Positions 1 through 5,813 of a stretch of DNA of 8,154 nucleotides are shown piece after piece; the first letter of the stretch is position 1; each line of letters begins with the position of its first letter. The position numbers and the translations under genes are program-made. The notes beneath the pieces were generated by a model that saw nothing but the letters and a program-made list of their open reading frames with translations, made no database searches and was not told the DNA's origin. The stretch comes from DATACZ01 sp036258795 (lineage in GTDB: Bacteria; Actinomycetota; CADDZG01; JAHWKV01). The DNA is taken from contig DATACZ010000103.1 of the NCBI GenBank assembly GCA_036258795.1, positions 1 through 8,154 on the forward strand. The letters run 5' to 3'.

Positions 1-1
1 T

Positions 2-142
2 TGCCGGGAGGCGATACTTTGGGCGACATCCTTCTTCCTGGAGGACTTCCTGTCCTCGGCCCAGGCATCTGACTTCGCGCGCCTCCGTTTGCAGCAACGA
101 TTCGAGCAGTCACACCTGAGGACAGCCGGGAGTAGACGGTAA
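2..142 (+). CDS. Possible C-terminal end of an unidentified protein (5' partial)
   Basis: The second forward frame is open from the window edge to a TAA at 140-142 and gives about 46 residues. The piece looks like helical coding sequence (for example EAILWATSFFLEDFLSS, then a charged tail ending in TAGSRR), and many third positions are G or C. I do not recognise the family, and no motif survives in so short a piece. Two reverse-strand frames are also open here, so coding on this strand is only the better-looking choice. If real, the gene ends 124 bases before the peptidase gene and reads in the same direction. Confidence 0.4.
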   Translation, partial: CREAILWATSFFLEDFLSSAQASDFARLRLQQRFEQSHLRTAGSRR

Positions 143-266
143 GTCGGTCGTCACTCTGATGCCTACTGGCAAACTCGACAGCAGGCGGCCGAGCGGGCGG
201 GGCCCGTGAATGGGATGTCAGAGGAATTGGCATCTACTATGAACACCATGAGAAAAGGCCGAAGCC
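143..266 (+). other. Intergenic leader region upstream of the dapE-like gene
   Basis: This stretch has no convincing gene. It contains a weak -10-like TACTAT at 235-240 without a good -35 at the usual distance. It also holds the start of an 11-codon mini-ORF (ATG at 239, second in-frame ATG at 248, TGA at 272-274) that overlaps the peptidase start in another frame. GAGGAA at 221-226 lies 12 bases before the first of these ATGs. AAAAGG at 253-258 is the likely ribosome binding site for the GTG at 267, with 8 bases between. I see no terminator hairpin for the gene ending at 142. Confidence 0.4.
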
Positions 267-1322
267 GTGACTGACCTGCTCGCGCTCACCGCCTCGCTTG
301 TAGACATCCCATCGGTCAGCCATAACGAACGAGCCATCACCGATTACCTCGAAAGCCTCCTGGCGCCGGTGCCGTGGCTCGAGGCCACCAGGCTCGGTAA
401 CAACCTTGTCCTCCGTACAAACCTGGGACGAAGCCAGCGCTTGCTAATTGCCGGGCACACAGACACCGTGCCCCCAAACGAAAACGATAATGCGGTGGTC
501 GATGGAGACGTCCTGTGGGGAATCGGTTCGGCCGACATGAAAGCAGGTCTTGCTGTAATGGTGGATCTGGCAACGACGGTGTGGGAACCGGTGTTCGACG
601 TTACATATGTCTTCTATCAATGCGAGGAGCTTCTCGGGTCAATCCACAATGGGGTGGAACAGCTTTATCAAGAAAGGCCCGACCTGCTCCAAGCGGATGC
701 AGTGGTCCTGACCGAGCCAACAGGCGGGCGAGTGGAGGCCGGATGTCAGGGCATCCTGTCGGCGGAGGTAACCATGCTGGGCTTAGCCGCTCATACCGCT
801 CGAGGGTGGCTTGGGCGCAACGCGATACACGCCCTTGGCGGAGTGCTCATGCGCCTAGATGCATATAAGAACCGGCGCGTAGTCATCGAAGGCTGCGAAT
901 TCATAGAAGGTATGCAAGCCGTGGAGGTCAAAGGTGGGGTCGCACACAATGTGGTTCCCGACCTTGCCACGGTTACCATCAATCACCGTTTTGCACCAGA
1001 TCGTTCCTTTGCATCTGCGGAGGCTCAGGTACGCGAGGTAGTCGGGGAGGTCGGCTATCTCCGCGTCATCGATCACATGCCGGCCGCGTTACCCTTCCTG
1101 AGCCACCCGATACTGCGAACCCTGCTGGCAGTAACGGGCGAGCCGGCCAGAGCCAAGCTGGGGTGGACCGATGTCGGACGCTTCTCCTCTTACGGCATCC
1201 CGGCAACAAACTTTGGACCGGGCGATCCAAAGCTGGCTCACAGCCCCGAAGAGCGGGTGACCCGTGCGGAGCTCGAGCAAGCGCACCGCGTCCTTCGCGC
1301 CCTGCTGGAAGGACACGTCTGA
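267..1322 (+). CDS. dapE: Succinyl-diaminopimelate desuccinylase-like M20 metallopeptidase
   Basis: Likely hydrolyses N-succinyl-LL-2,6-diaminopimelate to LL-diaminopimelate and succinate in the cytoplasm, in the lysine and cell-wall diaminopimelate pathway. The 351 residues match the usual length of actinobacterial DapE. M20 landmarks are all visible: AGHTDTVP with metal ligand His64 and Asp66, metal-bridging Asp90 in GSADMK, the Glu120-Glu121 pair containing the general base, Glu150 in LTEPTGG, His176 in the dimerisation-lid region (AAHTARGWLG), and the C-terminal ligand His325 in LAHSPEE. GWTDVGRF (299-306) and NFGPGDP (315-321) are typical of the DapE/ArgE group. The start is GTG; an in-frame TGA at 249-251 rules out an upstream extension. 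The neighbours are not lysine genes, so another N-acyl amino acid substrate is possible. It converges on the lipoprotein gene with only 16 bases between stops. Confidence 0.88.
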   Translation: MTDLLALTASLVDIPSVSHNERAITDYLESLLAPVPWLEATRLGNNLVLRTNLGRSQRLLIAGHTDTVPPNENDNAVVDGDVLWGIGSADMKAGLAVMVDLATTVWEPVFDVTYVFYQCEELLGSIHNGVEQLYQERPDLLQADAVVLTEPTGGRVEAGCQGILSAEVTMLGLAAHTARGWLGRNAIHALGGVLMRLDAYKNRRVVIEGCEFIEGMQAVEVKGGVAHNVVPDLATVTINHRFAPDRSFASAEAQVREVVGEVGYLRVIDHMPAALPFLSHPILRTLLAVTGEPARAKLGWTDVGRFSSYGIPATNFGPGDPKLAHSPEERVTRAELEQAHRVLRALLEGHV

Positions 1323-1338
1323 CGGCGTGGGTCAACGG

Positions 1339-1986
1339 CTACGAGAGACCGCCCTCTTGCTCGACAAATTCGGCAACCGGCCGCACTGTCACCGAGCCAC
1401 CTTCGACCTCGATTATCGGATTGGCTGGGTCAAAGGTAGGCGTGGCTAGAATCTCTTCACCTCTGCGCACGGCTCCCTTCTGGCTCCCGTCAGCCAGGAT
1501 GATGTAGCCAGCGGCCACGGCCTGCCCCCCAATGGTGGCTCGACCCCGGTACCACCCCGCCGTGCCGGTAGCCTTCTGGGCACTGAACGGGTGCTGGGCT
1601 CCGTCGATGGTGGCGGTGCCATCCACCATGTCGCCACGGACGGTCCCTGCCACAGTAGTCCCGCGGGCTGGTTCAAGGTCAAGGGTTTCATTGTCGATTC
1701 GGCCCAGAACCAGGGTGGCGATCCTTTGCCCGTCGGCAAGATAAGCACCGGCCTGGCCGTCGTCGAGGGTGAACACCGAGATATAGGCGTTGGTGCCCTC
1801 AACGCGTCCGGCCCACTGGTCGGCAAGTCGAGGCCTCGCCGCTTCACTGGTCTCGCGCTTGTCGCGCGGCTGGCTCGTCTCTTGAGCTTGGCGTCCTCGC
1901 TCGGTCTCTCCCCCACCATTGCCGCATCCCGCGAAGCTCGATGTGATGGCAAGCAGTAACAGGAATGTCCATATGGTCCTGCGCAC
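1339..1986 (-). CDS. Putative secreted lipoprotein of unknown function
   Basis: A 215-residue protein starting at GTG (complement of 1984-1986), preceded by a strong GGGAGGA-type ribosome binding site (complement of about 1991-1998) at a good distance. The N-terminus has two arginines, a hydrophobic stretch (residues 6-19) and SSFAG-Cys21, which reads as a type II signal peptide. Cys21 would be lipidated; Phe at -3 is atypical, so simple secretion is possible. A charged, disordered-looking linker (about 25-55) precedes a beta-rich, glycine-rich domain (about 57-205). That domain has short segments such as WAGRVEGTNAYISVF, AYLADGQ, GWYRGRA and YIILADGSQKGAVRRG. This pattern recalls uncharacterised secreted actinobacterial proteins; no catalytic motif is evident. 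It has no cysteine other than Cys21. Likely anchored on the outer face of the cytoplasmic membrane. Confidence 0.8.
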   Translation of the reverse strand: MRRTIWTFLLLLAITSSFAGCGNGGGETERGRQAQETSQPRDKRETSEAARPRLADQWAGRVEGTNAYISVFTLDDGQAGAYLADGQRIATLVLGRIDNETLDLEPARGTTVAGTVRGDMVDGTATIDGAQHPFSAQKATGTAGWYRGRATIGGQAVAAGYIILADGSQKGAVRRGEEILATPTFDPANPIIEVEGGSVTVRPVAEFVEQEGGLS

Positions 1987-2022
1987 GGATTCCTCCCTTC
2001 GCTACCAAACCCCCCTGGTGGC

Positions 2023-2052
2023 CTTTTACTTCGTTATGGGTGGAGCCGTCAA
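2023..2052 (-). promoter_or_regulatory. Candidate promoter of the lipoprotein gene
   Basis: On the minus strand, TTGACG (complement of 2047-2052) is a good -35 match. It is followed after 18 bases by TAAAAG (complement of 2023-2028), a weak -10. Transcription would start around 2015, giving a leader of roughly 30 bases that includes the strong ribosome binding site. The weak -10 keeps confidence low. Confidence 0.3.
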
Positions 2053-2066
2053 TGTTAGATAGGCAC

Positions 2067-2080
2067 GAGGCAGTTGCCTC
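2067..2080. repeat. Perfect inverted repeat, candidate operator
   Basis: GAGGCA, two bases (GT), then TGCCTC form a perfect 6-2-6 dyad. A third AGGCA copy lies just to the left at 2061-2065. The dyad lies about 15 bases behind the leftward -35-like element and about 36 bases behind the rightward one, so one bound protein could act on both promoters. It is not followed by a T-run and does not resemble a terminator. The cognate regulator is unknown. Confidence 0.35.
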
Positions 2081-2115
2081 ACCTCTGAACTGGTTCCTGA
2101 ATCGCCCAATGGGAC

Positions 2116-2143
2116 TTGCCGCCCCTCGAACTGGGATTAAATT
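2116..2143 (+). promoter_or_regulatory. Candidate promoter of the 292-aa gene
   Basis: TTGCCG (2116-2121) and TAAATT (2138-2143) are separated by 16 bases, in the only AT-rich patch of this stretch. Transcription would begin near 2150, only about 12 bases before the ATG at 2162. The mRNA would be leaderless or nearly so, which agrees with the lack of a clear Shine-Dalgarno before that ATG. This is a by-eye prediction. Confidence 0.3.
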
Positions 2144-2161
2144 AGAGTCGGTTTGGGCGCG

Positions 2162-3040
2162 ATGAATCCCACCAGAGGTGGCCAAGCATGGTTCGACCAC
2201 CTTAACGACGCTGACCTGGCGCTGCTTGCCCGCGTCGCTCCGCACGCCGGAGTAGAGCCGGTGGATGTGCGAAGCGATGCCGGTGCCCTTCTGGGGGTAC
2301 TGGCCCATCGAGCGGCCTTTGATTCAGTCTTCAAGTCGCCTCATGAGGAAGCGCTGCTGCCAGCTTCTCCTTTCTTGACCTTCGCACTGCTCCTGCATCG
2401 GGGTTGGTCAGAGCTGCAGGGTGCTCATCATGTCGACGAATGGGTCGGACCGCGCCAACGCCTGCCCGTGCTTGGTGGTGATGATTTGCGCGCATTTCTC
2501 GCCGCGCCAGAACGCCGGCTGTTCCTCACCGAACTGCTGGCCTCGTATACCCGTGTCACCAGCGGAAGTACGTGGGTGCGTACGCCCAGGGGCTGGCGTC
2601 GCCGACGGTTTAGCGAACTCGACCCTGTACGGCTTGCTTCCATGCTCGAGGTCGTGCCGGACGAGCAGCTTCCCGGTGTCTACCGGCGTCTCGGCGACTT
2701 GGCTCTGTTTCTGACCGGGGTGTTTCCAGACCACACAGAAATGCATGGCCTTGGACCCTTGGACGAGGAACGTCTGTTGCGGATGAGCGGACTCCCGGTG
2801 AAACGGGAGCCGGACTCGCGTTCCGCCGGGTCGAGCGGTGGAGTAGGGGTGCTCGAGCGTCTCGGCAAGCGCTGGTACCGGCTAGCGTCCCGAACTGTTC
2901 GAGGTCCCCTTACCGGAACCATGTCCGTGGTAGCAGAAGTGGCGGATCAGTTCGGGGTCGCTCGGCGCACCCTCAACTACCTGACCGACCGCTATCTGTT
3001 CCTGCGTCGCGCCCGCTGGTTCGGCGAATTAGGGTCCTGA
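2162..3040 (+). CDS. Uncharacterised 292-aa protein with GD-ALFLTG-FP motif
   Basis: Function unknown. I chose ATG 2162; a TTG at 2153 would add three residues, and neither has a clear ribosome binding site. The protein appears soluble, with no signal peptide or convincing membrane helix. It looks largely helical and is rich in arginine, leucine and aromatics. The clearest block is VYRRLGDLALFLTGVFPDH (about 174-192), whose GD-x-ALFL-x-G-x-FP pattern I associate with conserved uncharacterised bacterial proteins. A second block near the C-terminus (about 230-290) reads LERLGKRWYRLA, then VAEVADQFGVARRTLNYLTDRYLF, followed by WFGELG. The RRTLNYLTDRYLF part could superficially suggest a helix-turn-helix, but I cannot support that. 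It lies 111 bases before the 93-aa gene on the same strand, so an operon with the LuxR-type regulator is plausible. Confidence 0.75.
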   Translation: MNPTRGGQAWFDHLNDADLALLARVAPHAGVEPVDVRSDAGALLGVLAHRAAFDSVFKSPHEEALLPASPFLTFALLLHRGWSELQGAHHVDEWVGPRQRLPVLGGDDLRAFLAAPERRLFLTELLASYTRVTSGSTWVRTPRGWRRRRFSELDPVRLASMLEVVPDEQLPGVYRRLGDLALFLTGVFPDHTEMHGLGPLDEERLLRMSGLPVKREPDSRSAGSSGGVGVLERLGKRWYRLASRTVRGPLTGTMSVVAEVADQFGVARRTLNYLTDRYLFLRRARWFGELGS

Positions 3041-3151
3041 TCCACTGGGCGGCCTGTGCATCCTCTCAGCGCAGTGCAAAGCTTGCTCATGGTGCTGCCT
3101 CCCATGCAGACTTCCCCACAAGGCAGGGTGGGGTCAGTCCAGGAGGTAGTG
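3041..3151 (+). promoter_or_regulatory. Intergenic region before the 93-aa gene, with hairpin and AAGCTT site
   Basis: No gene is evident in these 111 bases. Three elements are visible: a near-palindromic CAAAGCTTG at 3077-3085; a possible hairpin with CCCCAC (3114-3119) pairing with GTGGGG (3128-3133) across an 8-base loop; and a strong AGGAGG ribosome binding site at 3141-3146. The hairpin has no T-run, so an intrinsic terminator is unlikely. It sits just before the ribosome binding site and might affect translation. No good promoter was found by eye. Confidence 0.35.
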
Positions 3152-3433
3152 ATGACGGCGGAGATCAAAACGACGCCTCTCGGCCATGGCAGGTTCCTGG
3201 TTGAGGTGTTTGAGGGCCGCTCATCCACAATTCACGAGGTAGGAGTGGCTCGTGAGGTGATCGAGAGTCTGGGTTGGCAGGGTACCCCCGAGGAGCTGAT
3301 CCGCGGCTCGTTCCGTTTTTTGCTTGCTCGGGAGCCGAAGGAATCGATCCTGCATGCGTTCGACATCGAGGCGATCTCGGACTACTTCCCAGAATGGGAG
3401 TCCGAGGCTCGCGGAGGCTTCGCCGGCGCCTGA
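3152..3433 (+). CDS. Uncharacterised 93-aa acidic protein
   Basis: Function unknown. ATG 3152 is chosen over an upstream in-frame ATG at 3056 because AGGAGG lies five bases before it and the added residues look non-coding. The protein is small, soluble and acidic. The N-terminal half (MTAEIKTTPLGHGRFLVEVF, then TIHEVGVAREVIESLG) looks like a beta-hairpin region followed by a helix. The C-terminal half has the block SFRFLLAREPKESIL and then FDIEAISDYFPEWE, which I recognise as typical of a widespread but uncharacterised family of small actinobacterial proteins. No catalytic residues or DNA-binding motif are evident. It ends 13 bases before the regulator start, so co-translation is likely. A role as partner, sensor or modulator of that regulator is inferred from position only. 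Confidence 0.8.
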   Translation: MTAEIKTTPLGHGRFLVEVFEGRSSTIHEVGVAREVIESLGWQGTPEELIRGSFRFLLAREPKESILHAFDIEAISDYFPEWESEARGGFAGA

Positions 3434-3446
3434 TCACCTGACTGGC

Positions 3447-5723
3447 ATGGAACCCGCCCAGACGGCACCGCCGCGCCTGCCCGTTCCGCGCACTACTTTC
3501 ATAGGGCGAGCCGCAGAGCTGCAGCAGATTCGGAAACTGCTGGCCACGGGAGCCGTTGTAACCCTCACCGGCCCCGCCGGGTCGGGCAAGACTCGACTGG
3601 CACTCGAGACTGCGCGACGCCTGCCGGCGGGATTCGTCGAGGAGCCCTGGTGGGTAGACCTCGCTTCCCTTGGATCTGGTGATTTGGTGACGGGGGCGAT
3701 CGCGATGGCAATCGGGCTTCGCGGCCGGGGAGGCCTAAGCGTTCTGGACGAGATGATCGCAACCATCGGCGACCGGCGGCATCTGCTAGTTCTCGATAAC
3801 TGCGAACACCTCGTCGAGGCCTGCGCCTTGCTCTGCGAGACCTTGACAACCCGCTGTAACGGCCTGGCAGTGCTGGCCACCAGCCGCACGCCACTACGCA
3901 TCCCAGGGGAGAGCGTGGTTTTAGTCCCCCCTTTGCGCATCGAGAAAGAGGCCGTTCAGCTCTTTGCGGACCGGGCTCGTTCCGCCAATGCCGGTTTTGC
4001 ACTCGGCCCTTCGAACGAAACTGACGTCCGGGAGATCTGCCACAGACTTGACGGCATCCCCTTGGCAATCGAGCTGGCTGCCACATGGGTGGCGGTCATG
4101 TCGCCGTCCGAGCTGCTGCCGCTGCTCGACCGCAGGTTCGCGGTCCTCACTACAGGCCTCCGGGGGGCGTCGGCGCGACAACGGACCCTGTGGTCGGCGA
4201 TCGACTGGAGCCATGAGCTACTCGACTATGAAGAAAGGATCCTGTTCCGGCGCCTTTCAGTCTTTGCAGGCAGCTTCACTCGTGAAGCCGTCGAGCAGGT
4301 TTGCTCCGACCAGGAGTTGCCCAGCGCATCGATTCTGAGAAACCTAGCTAGCCTCTGCGCGGCCTCAATGGTGGTTGTTGAGGCAGGGCCCCCGGGAGAA
4401 ACCCGCTACCGCCTGCTTGAGTCACTCCGTGCATTCGGTTTGGAACGTCTCGCAGAGGCTGGAGAGCAAGAAGAGCTTCAGGATCGGCACCTCCGCTATT
4501 TCACCGGTCTTGCAGAGGCGACTTTCTTGGAAAGAATGCGCGGAGGCCACCGCTCGCCGATAGATGTGCTAGAGCCCGATCGGGACAACATTCGCGCGGC
4601 GCTTGACTGGGGCATTGAGCGGGATCCTGAGAGCGCGCTCGGCCTGGCGGCGGCGCTCGTCGAGGACCTTCGGCGGTCCCTTTTCACCTTCGCTGAAATG
4701 CGCGCCCGGCTGGGGATGCTTCTTGCGCGGACCTCTGGCGAGACCGCACGCCACGCCTGGGCTCTGATCGCCTACGGCTACACGGCTTTTACCGCCGCCG
4801 CCGACGACGAAGCCGTCCGATTGTTCAGCAAGAGCATCCATCTCTTCGAGCAGCTCGGCGACCGCTGCGGAGAAGCGTGGGCGCGTCTCGGGCTTGGGCA
4901 TACGAAGTGGGCCATGGGTGACGTTCCCGGTGCGACCCGGGAACTAAGACTAAGCGAGGACATCCACAGGCAACTTGGCAACCGGCTCGGCCGGCACCGG
5001 GCACGCATGCGGGCTGCCGTGGCGGAGGCGCTGGAGCCGGCGCTTCAGCCCGCCGTCCGGCATGAGCTCGAGGAAGCAATCCACGAGGGTACGGCGCTCG
5101 GCGATGCCTTCGGCGCCGGCATGGCTCATAACTGGTTGGGAATGATTGATTTGACATCGGGCGCTAAGGCGTCGGCACGAGCCCACTTTCTGGAGGCGGT
5201 TCGCCTGTTGGAATACGACTCTGTAGTGGCGGTTTCCTTCTTCGGCCTGGCGGGGTGCTGCCTCGAGAGCAATCCGGAACGCTCTCTACGCTTGATCGGG
5301 GCGGGAGAAGCGCTGCAGCCTCGCAGGGGCCTGCCCAAGCCAGCACTCCTTGCCAGGGTGATCGATGAGTACCGGCCTAAGGCGGCCGCGCTTGTTGGCG
5401 AGGAGTTGGCCACTCCAGCCTTCGAGGCCGGATTCGCCATGTCGCGCGATGAAGCGATCGCCCTGGCCCTGTCCCCGGAAGAGGTTCCGGCATCCGTGGG
5501 GAAACGAGGCGCTCCTCCCGGCGCCCTTACCCCTCGTGAGGCACAGATCGCGACGCTGGTGTCGGATGGCCTCACCAATCGACAGATCGCCGAGTCACTA
5601 TTCCTCTCCGTACGCACGGTTGAGACCCACGTCGACCGCATCCTTACCAAGCTTGGTTTTCACAACCGGGCCCGGCTCGCTTCCTGGATACGGGAGCAAG
5701 CCTTGTCCAAGAGAGATACGTAG
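3447..5723 (+). CDS. STAND-type ATPase with C-terminal LuxR/FixJ-type HTH (transcription regulator)
   Basis: A 758-residue cytoplasmic regulator expected to bind ATP, sense a ligand or partner, and bind DNA through its C-terminus. Domains in order: P-loop NTPase with GPAGSGKT (42-49), Walker B HLLVLDNCEHL (about 112-122), ATSRTPLRIPGE (145-156), GIPLAIELAA (203-212) and a winged-helix-like region (about 245-345). A helical TPR-like middle (about 425-600) has LGD/LGN marks spaced 40-41 residues apart, near 470, 510 and 551. Next comes a segment with RLIGAGEAL (615-623) and DEAIALAL (668-675), usual before the end of this ATPase family. The LuxR HTH (about 693-752) begins LTPREAQIATLVSDGLTNRQI and contains the recognition part LSVRTVETHV. 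ATG 3447 is preferred; upstream codons overlap the 93-aa gene and look non-coding. No strong ribosome binding site precedes it, consistent with coupling. It probably controls the adjacent hydroxylase and hydrolase genes, but targets and effector are unknown. Confidence 0.9.
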   Translation: MEPAQTAPPRLPVPRTTFIGRAAELQQIRKLLATGAVVTLTGPAGSGKTRLALETARRLPAGFVEEPWWVDLASLGSGDLVTGAIAMAIGLRGRGGLSVLDEMIATIGDRRHLLVLDNCEHLVEACALLCETLTTRCNGLAVLATSRTPLRIPGESVVLVPPLRIEKEAVQLFADRARSANAGFALGPSNETDVREICHRLDGIPLAIELAATWVAVMSPSELLPLLDRRFAVLTTGLRGASARQRTLWSAIDWSHELLDYEERILFRRLSVFAGSFTREAVEQVCSDQELPSASILRNLASLCAASMVVVEAGPPGETRYRLLESLRAFGLERLAEAGEQEELQDRHLRYFTGLAEATFLERMRGGHRSPIDVLEPDRDNIRAALDWGIERDPESALGLAAALVEDLRRSLFTFAEMRARLGMLLARTSGETARHAWALIAYGYTAFTAAADDEAVRLFSKSIHLFEQLGDRCGEAWARLGLGHTKWAMGDVPGATRELRLSEDIHRQLGNRLGRHRARMRAAVAEALEPALQPAVRHELEEAIHEGTALGDAFGAGMAHNWLGMIDLTSGAKASARAHFLEAVRLLEYDSVVAVSFFGLAGCCLESNPERSLRLIGAGEALQPRRGLPKPALLARVIDEYRPKAAALVGEELATPAFEAGFAMSRDEAIALALSPEEVPASVGKRGAPPGALTPREAQIATLVSDGLTNRQIAESLFLSVRTVETHVDRILTKLGFHNRARLASWIREQALSKRDT

Positions 5724-5813
5724 TGCATTGACGTAGTTCTTCGGATTTCAAAGCTTGGCTCCTTCTCTACCGTTGCTCTTGATCCAGTCGGCCTGAGCAA
5801 GGAGGTAATCGAG
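5724..5813 (+). promoter_or_regulatory. Upstream region of the hydroxylase gene
   Basis: Ninety bases between the regulator and the hydroxylase gene. TTGACG at 5728-5733 is a good -35 match, but no -10 follows at normal spacing, as expected for an activator-dependent promoter or for no promoter. A near-palindrome TCAAAGCTTGGC lies at 5748-5759. The ribosome binding site AAGGAGG (5799-5805) is strong and 8 bases from the ATG. It could be masked by CTCCTT (5759-5764), which matches AAGGAG, or by TTGCTC (5773-5778), which matches GAGCAA (5795-5800). No T-tailed terminator is present. Confidence 0.4.
5748..5759. promoter_or_regulatory. Near-palindromic CAAAGCTTGG site, candidate regulator box
   Basis: TCAAAGCTTGGC is almost symmetrical around AGCT. 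It shares CAAAGCTTG with 3077-3085 before the 93-aa gene, and AAGCTTGG with the perfect dyad ACCAAGCTTGGT at 5646-5657 inside the regulator gene. LuxR/FixJ-type proteins usually bind short dyads, so these may be sites for the neighbouring regulator. AAGCTT alone is common enough for coincidence. Confidence 0.25.

Larger units (their letters stand above)
1987..2152. promoter_or_regulatory. Divergent intergenic control region
   Basis: These 166 bases lie between the 5' ends of the leftward lipoprotein gene and the rightward 292-aa gene, so they should carry both promoters. No ORF here looks real. It holds the lipoprotein ribosome binding site at the left edge, promoter-like elements facing each way, and a perfect inverted repeat near its middle. 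The layout fits a shared regulator acting on both genes, but this is inferred from position only. Confidence 0.55.

Noticed and set aside
1323..1338. Shared terminator between the converging dapE-like and lipoprotein genes
   Set aside because: The 16-base gap has no inverted repeat or T-run, so I see no intrinsic terminator there.
1591..1959. Plus-strand open frame opposite the lipoprotein gene
   Set aside because: The minus-strand gene has a signal peptide, a cysteine and a strong ribosome binding site; the plus-strand product shows none of these.
3114..3133. Hairpin CCCCAC/GTGGGG as a terminator after the 292-aa gene
   Set aside because: The stem is only six pairs and is followed by TCAGTCC rather than a T-run. 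It is noted as a possible leader structure only.
3056..3151. In-frame upstream start for the 93-aa protein
   Set aside because: The 32 extra residues show no pattern, no ribosome site precedes 3056, and AGGAGG is ideally placed for ATG 3152.
3324..3446. In-frame N-terminal extension of the LuxR-type regulator starting at 3324
   Set aside because: It lies inside the 93-aa gene in another phase, encodes an arginine/serine-rich stretch typical of a wrong frame, and the ATPase region begins naturally after ATG 3447.
3921..3923. TTA leucine codon as a sign of bldA-type developmental control
   Set aside because: TTA codons also occur in the dapE-like gene, the 292-aa gene, the hydroxylase (5976-5978) and the hydrolase (7606-7608), so they do not mark one regulated gene.
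5126..5650. Long antisense open frames across the regulator and the other large genes
   Set aside because: They mirror the strong codon bias of the sense genes, give arginine/serine/proline-rich products without motifs, and lack ribosome binding sites. The same holds for those within 337-1335 and 5976-6512.
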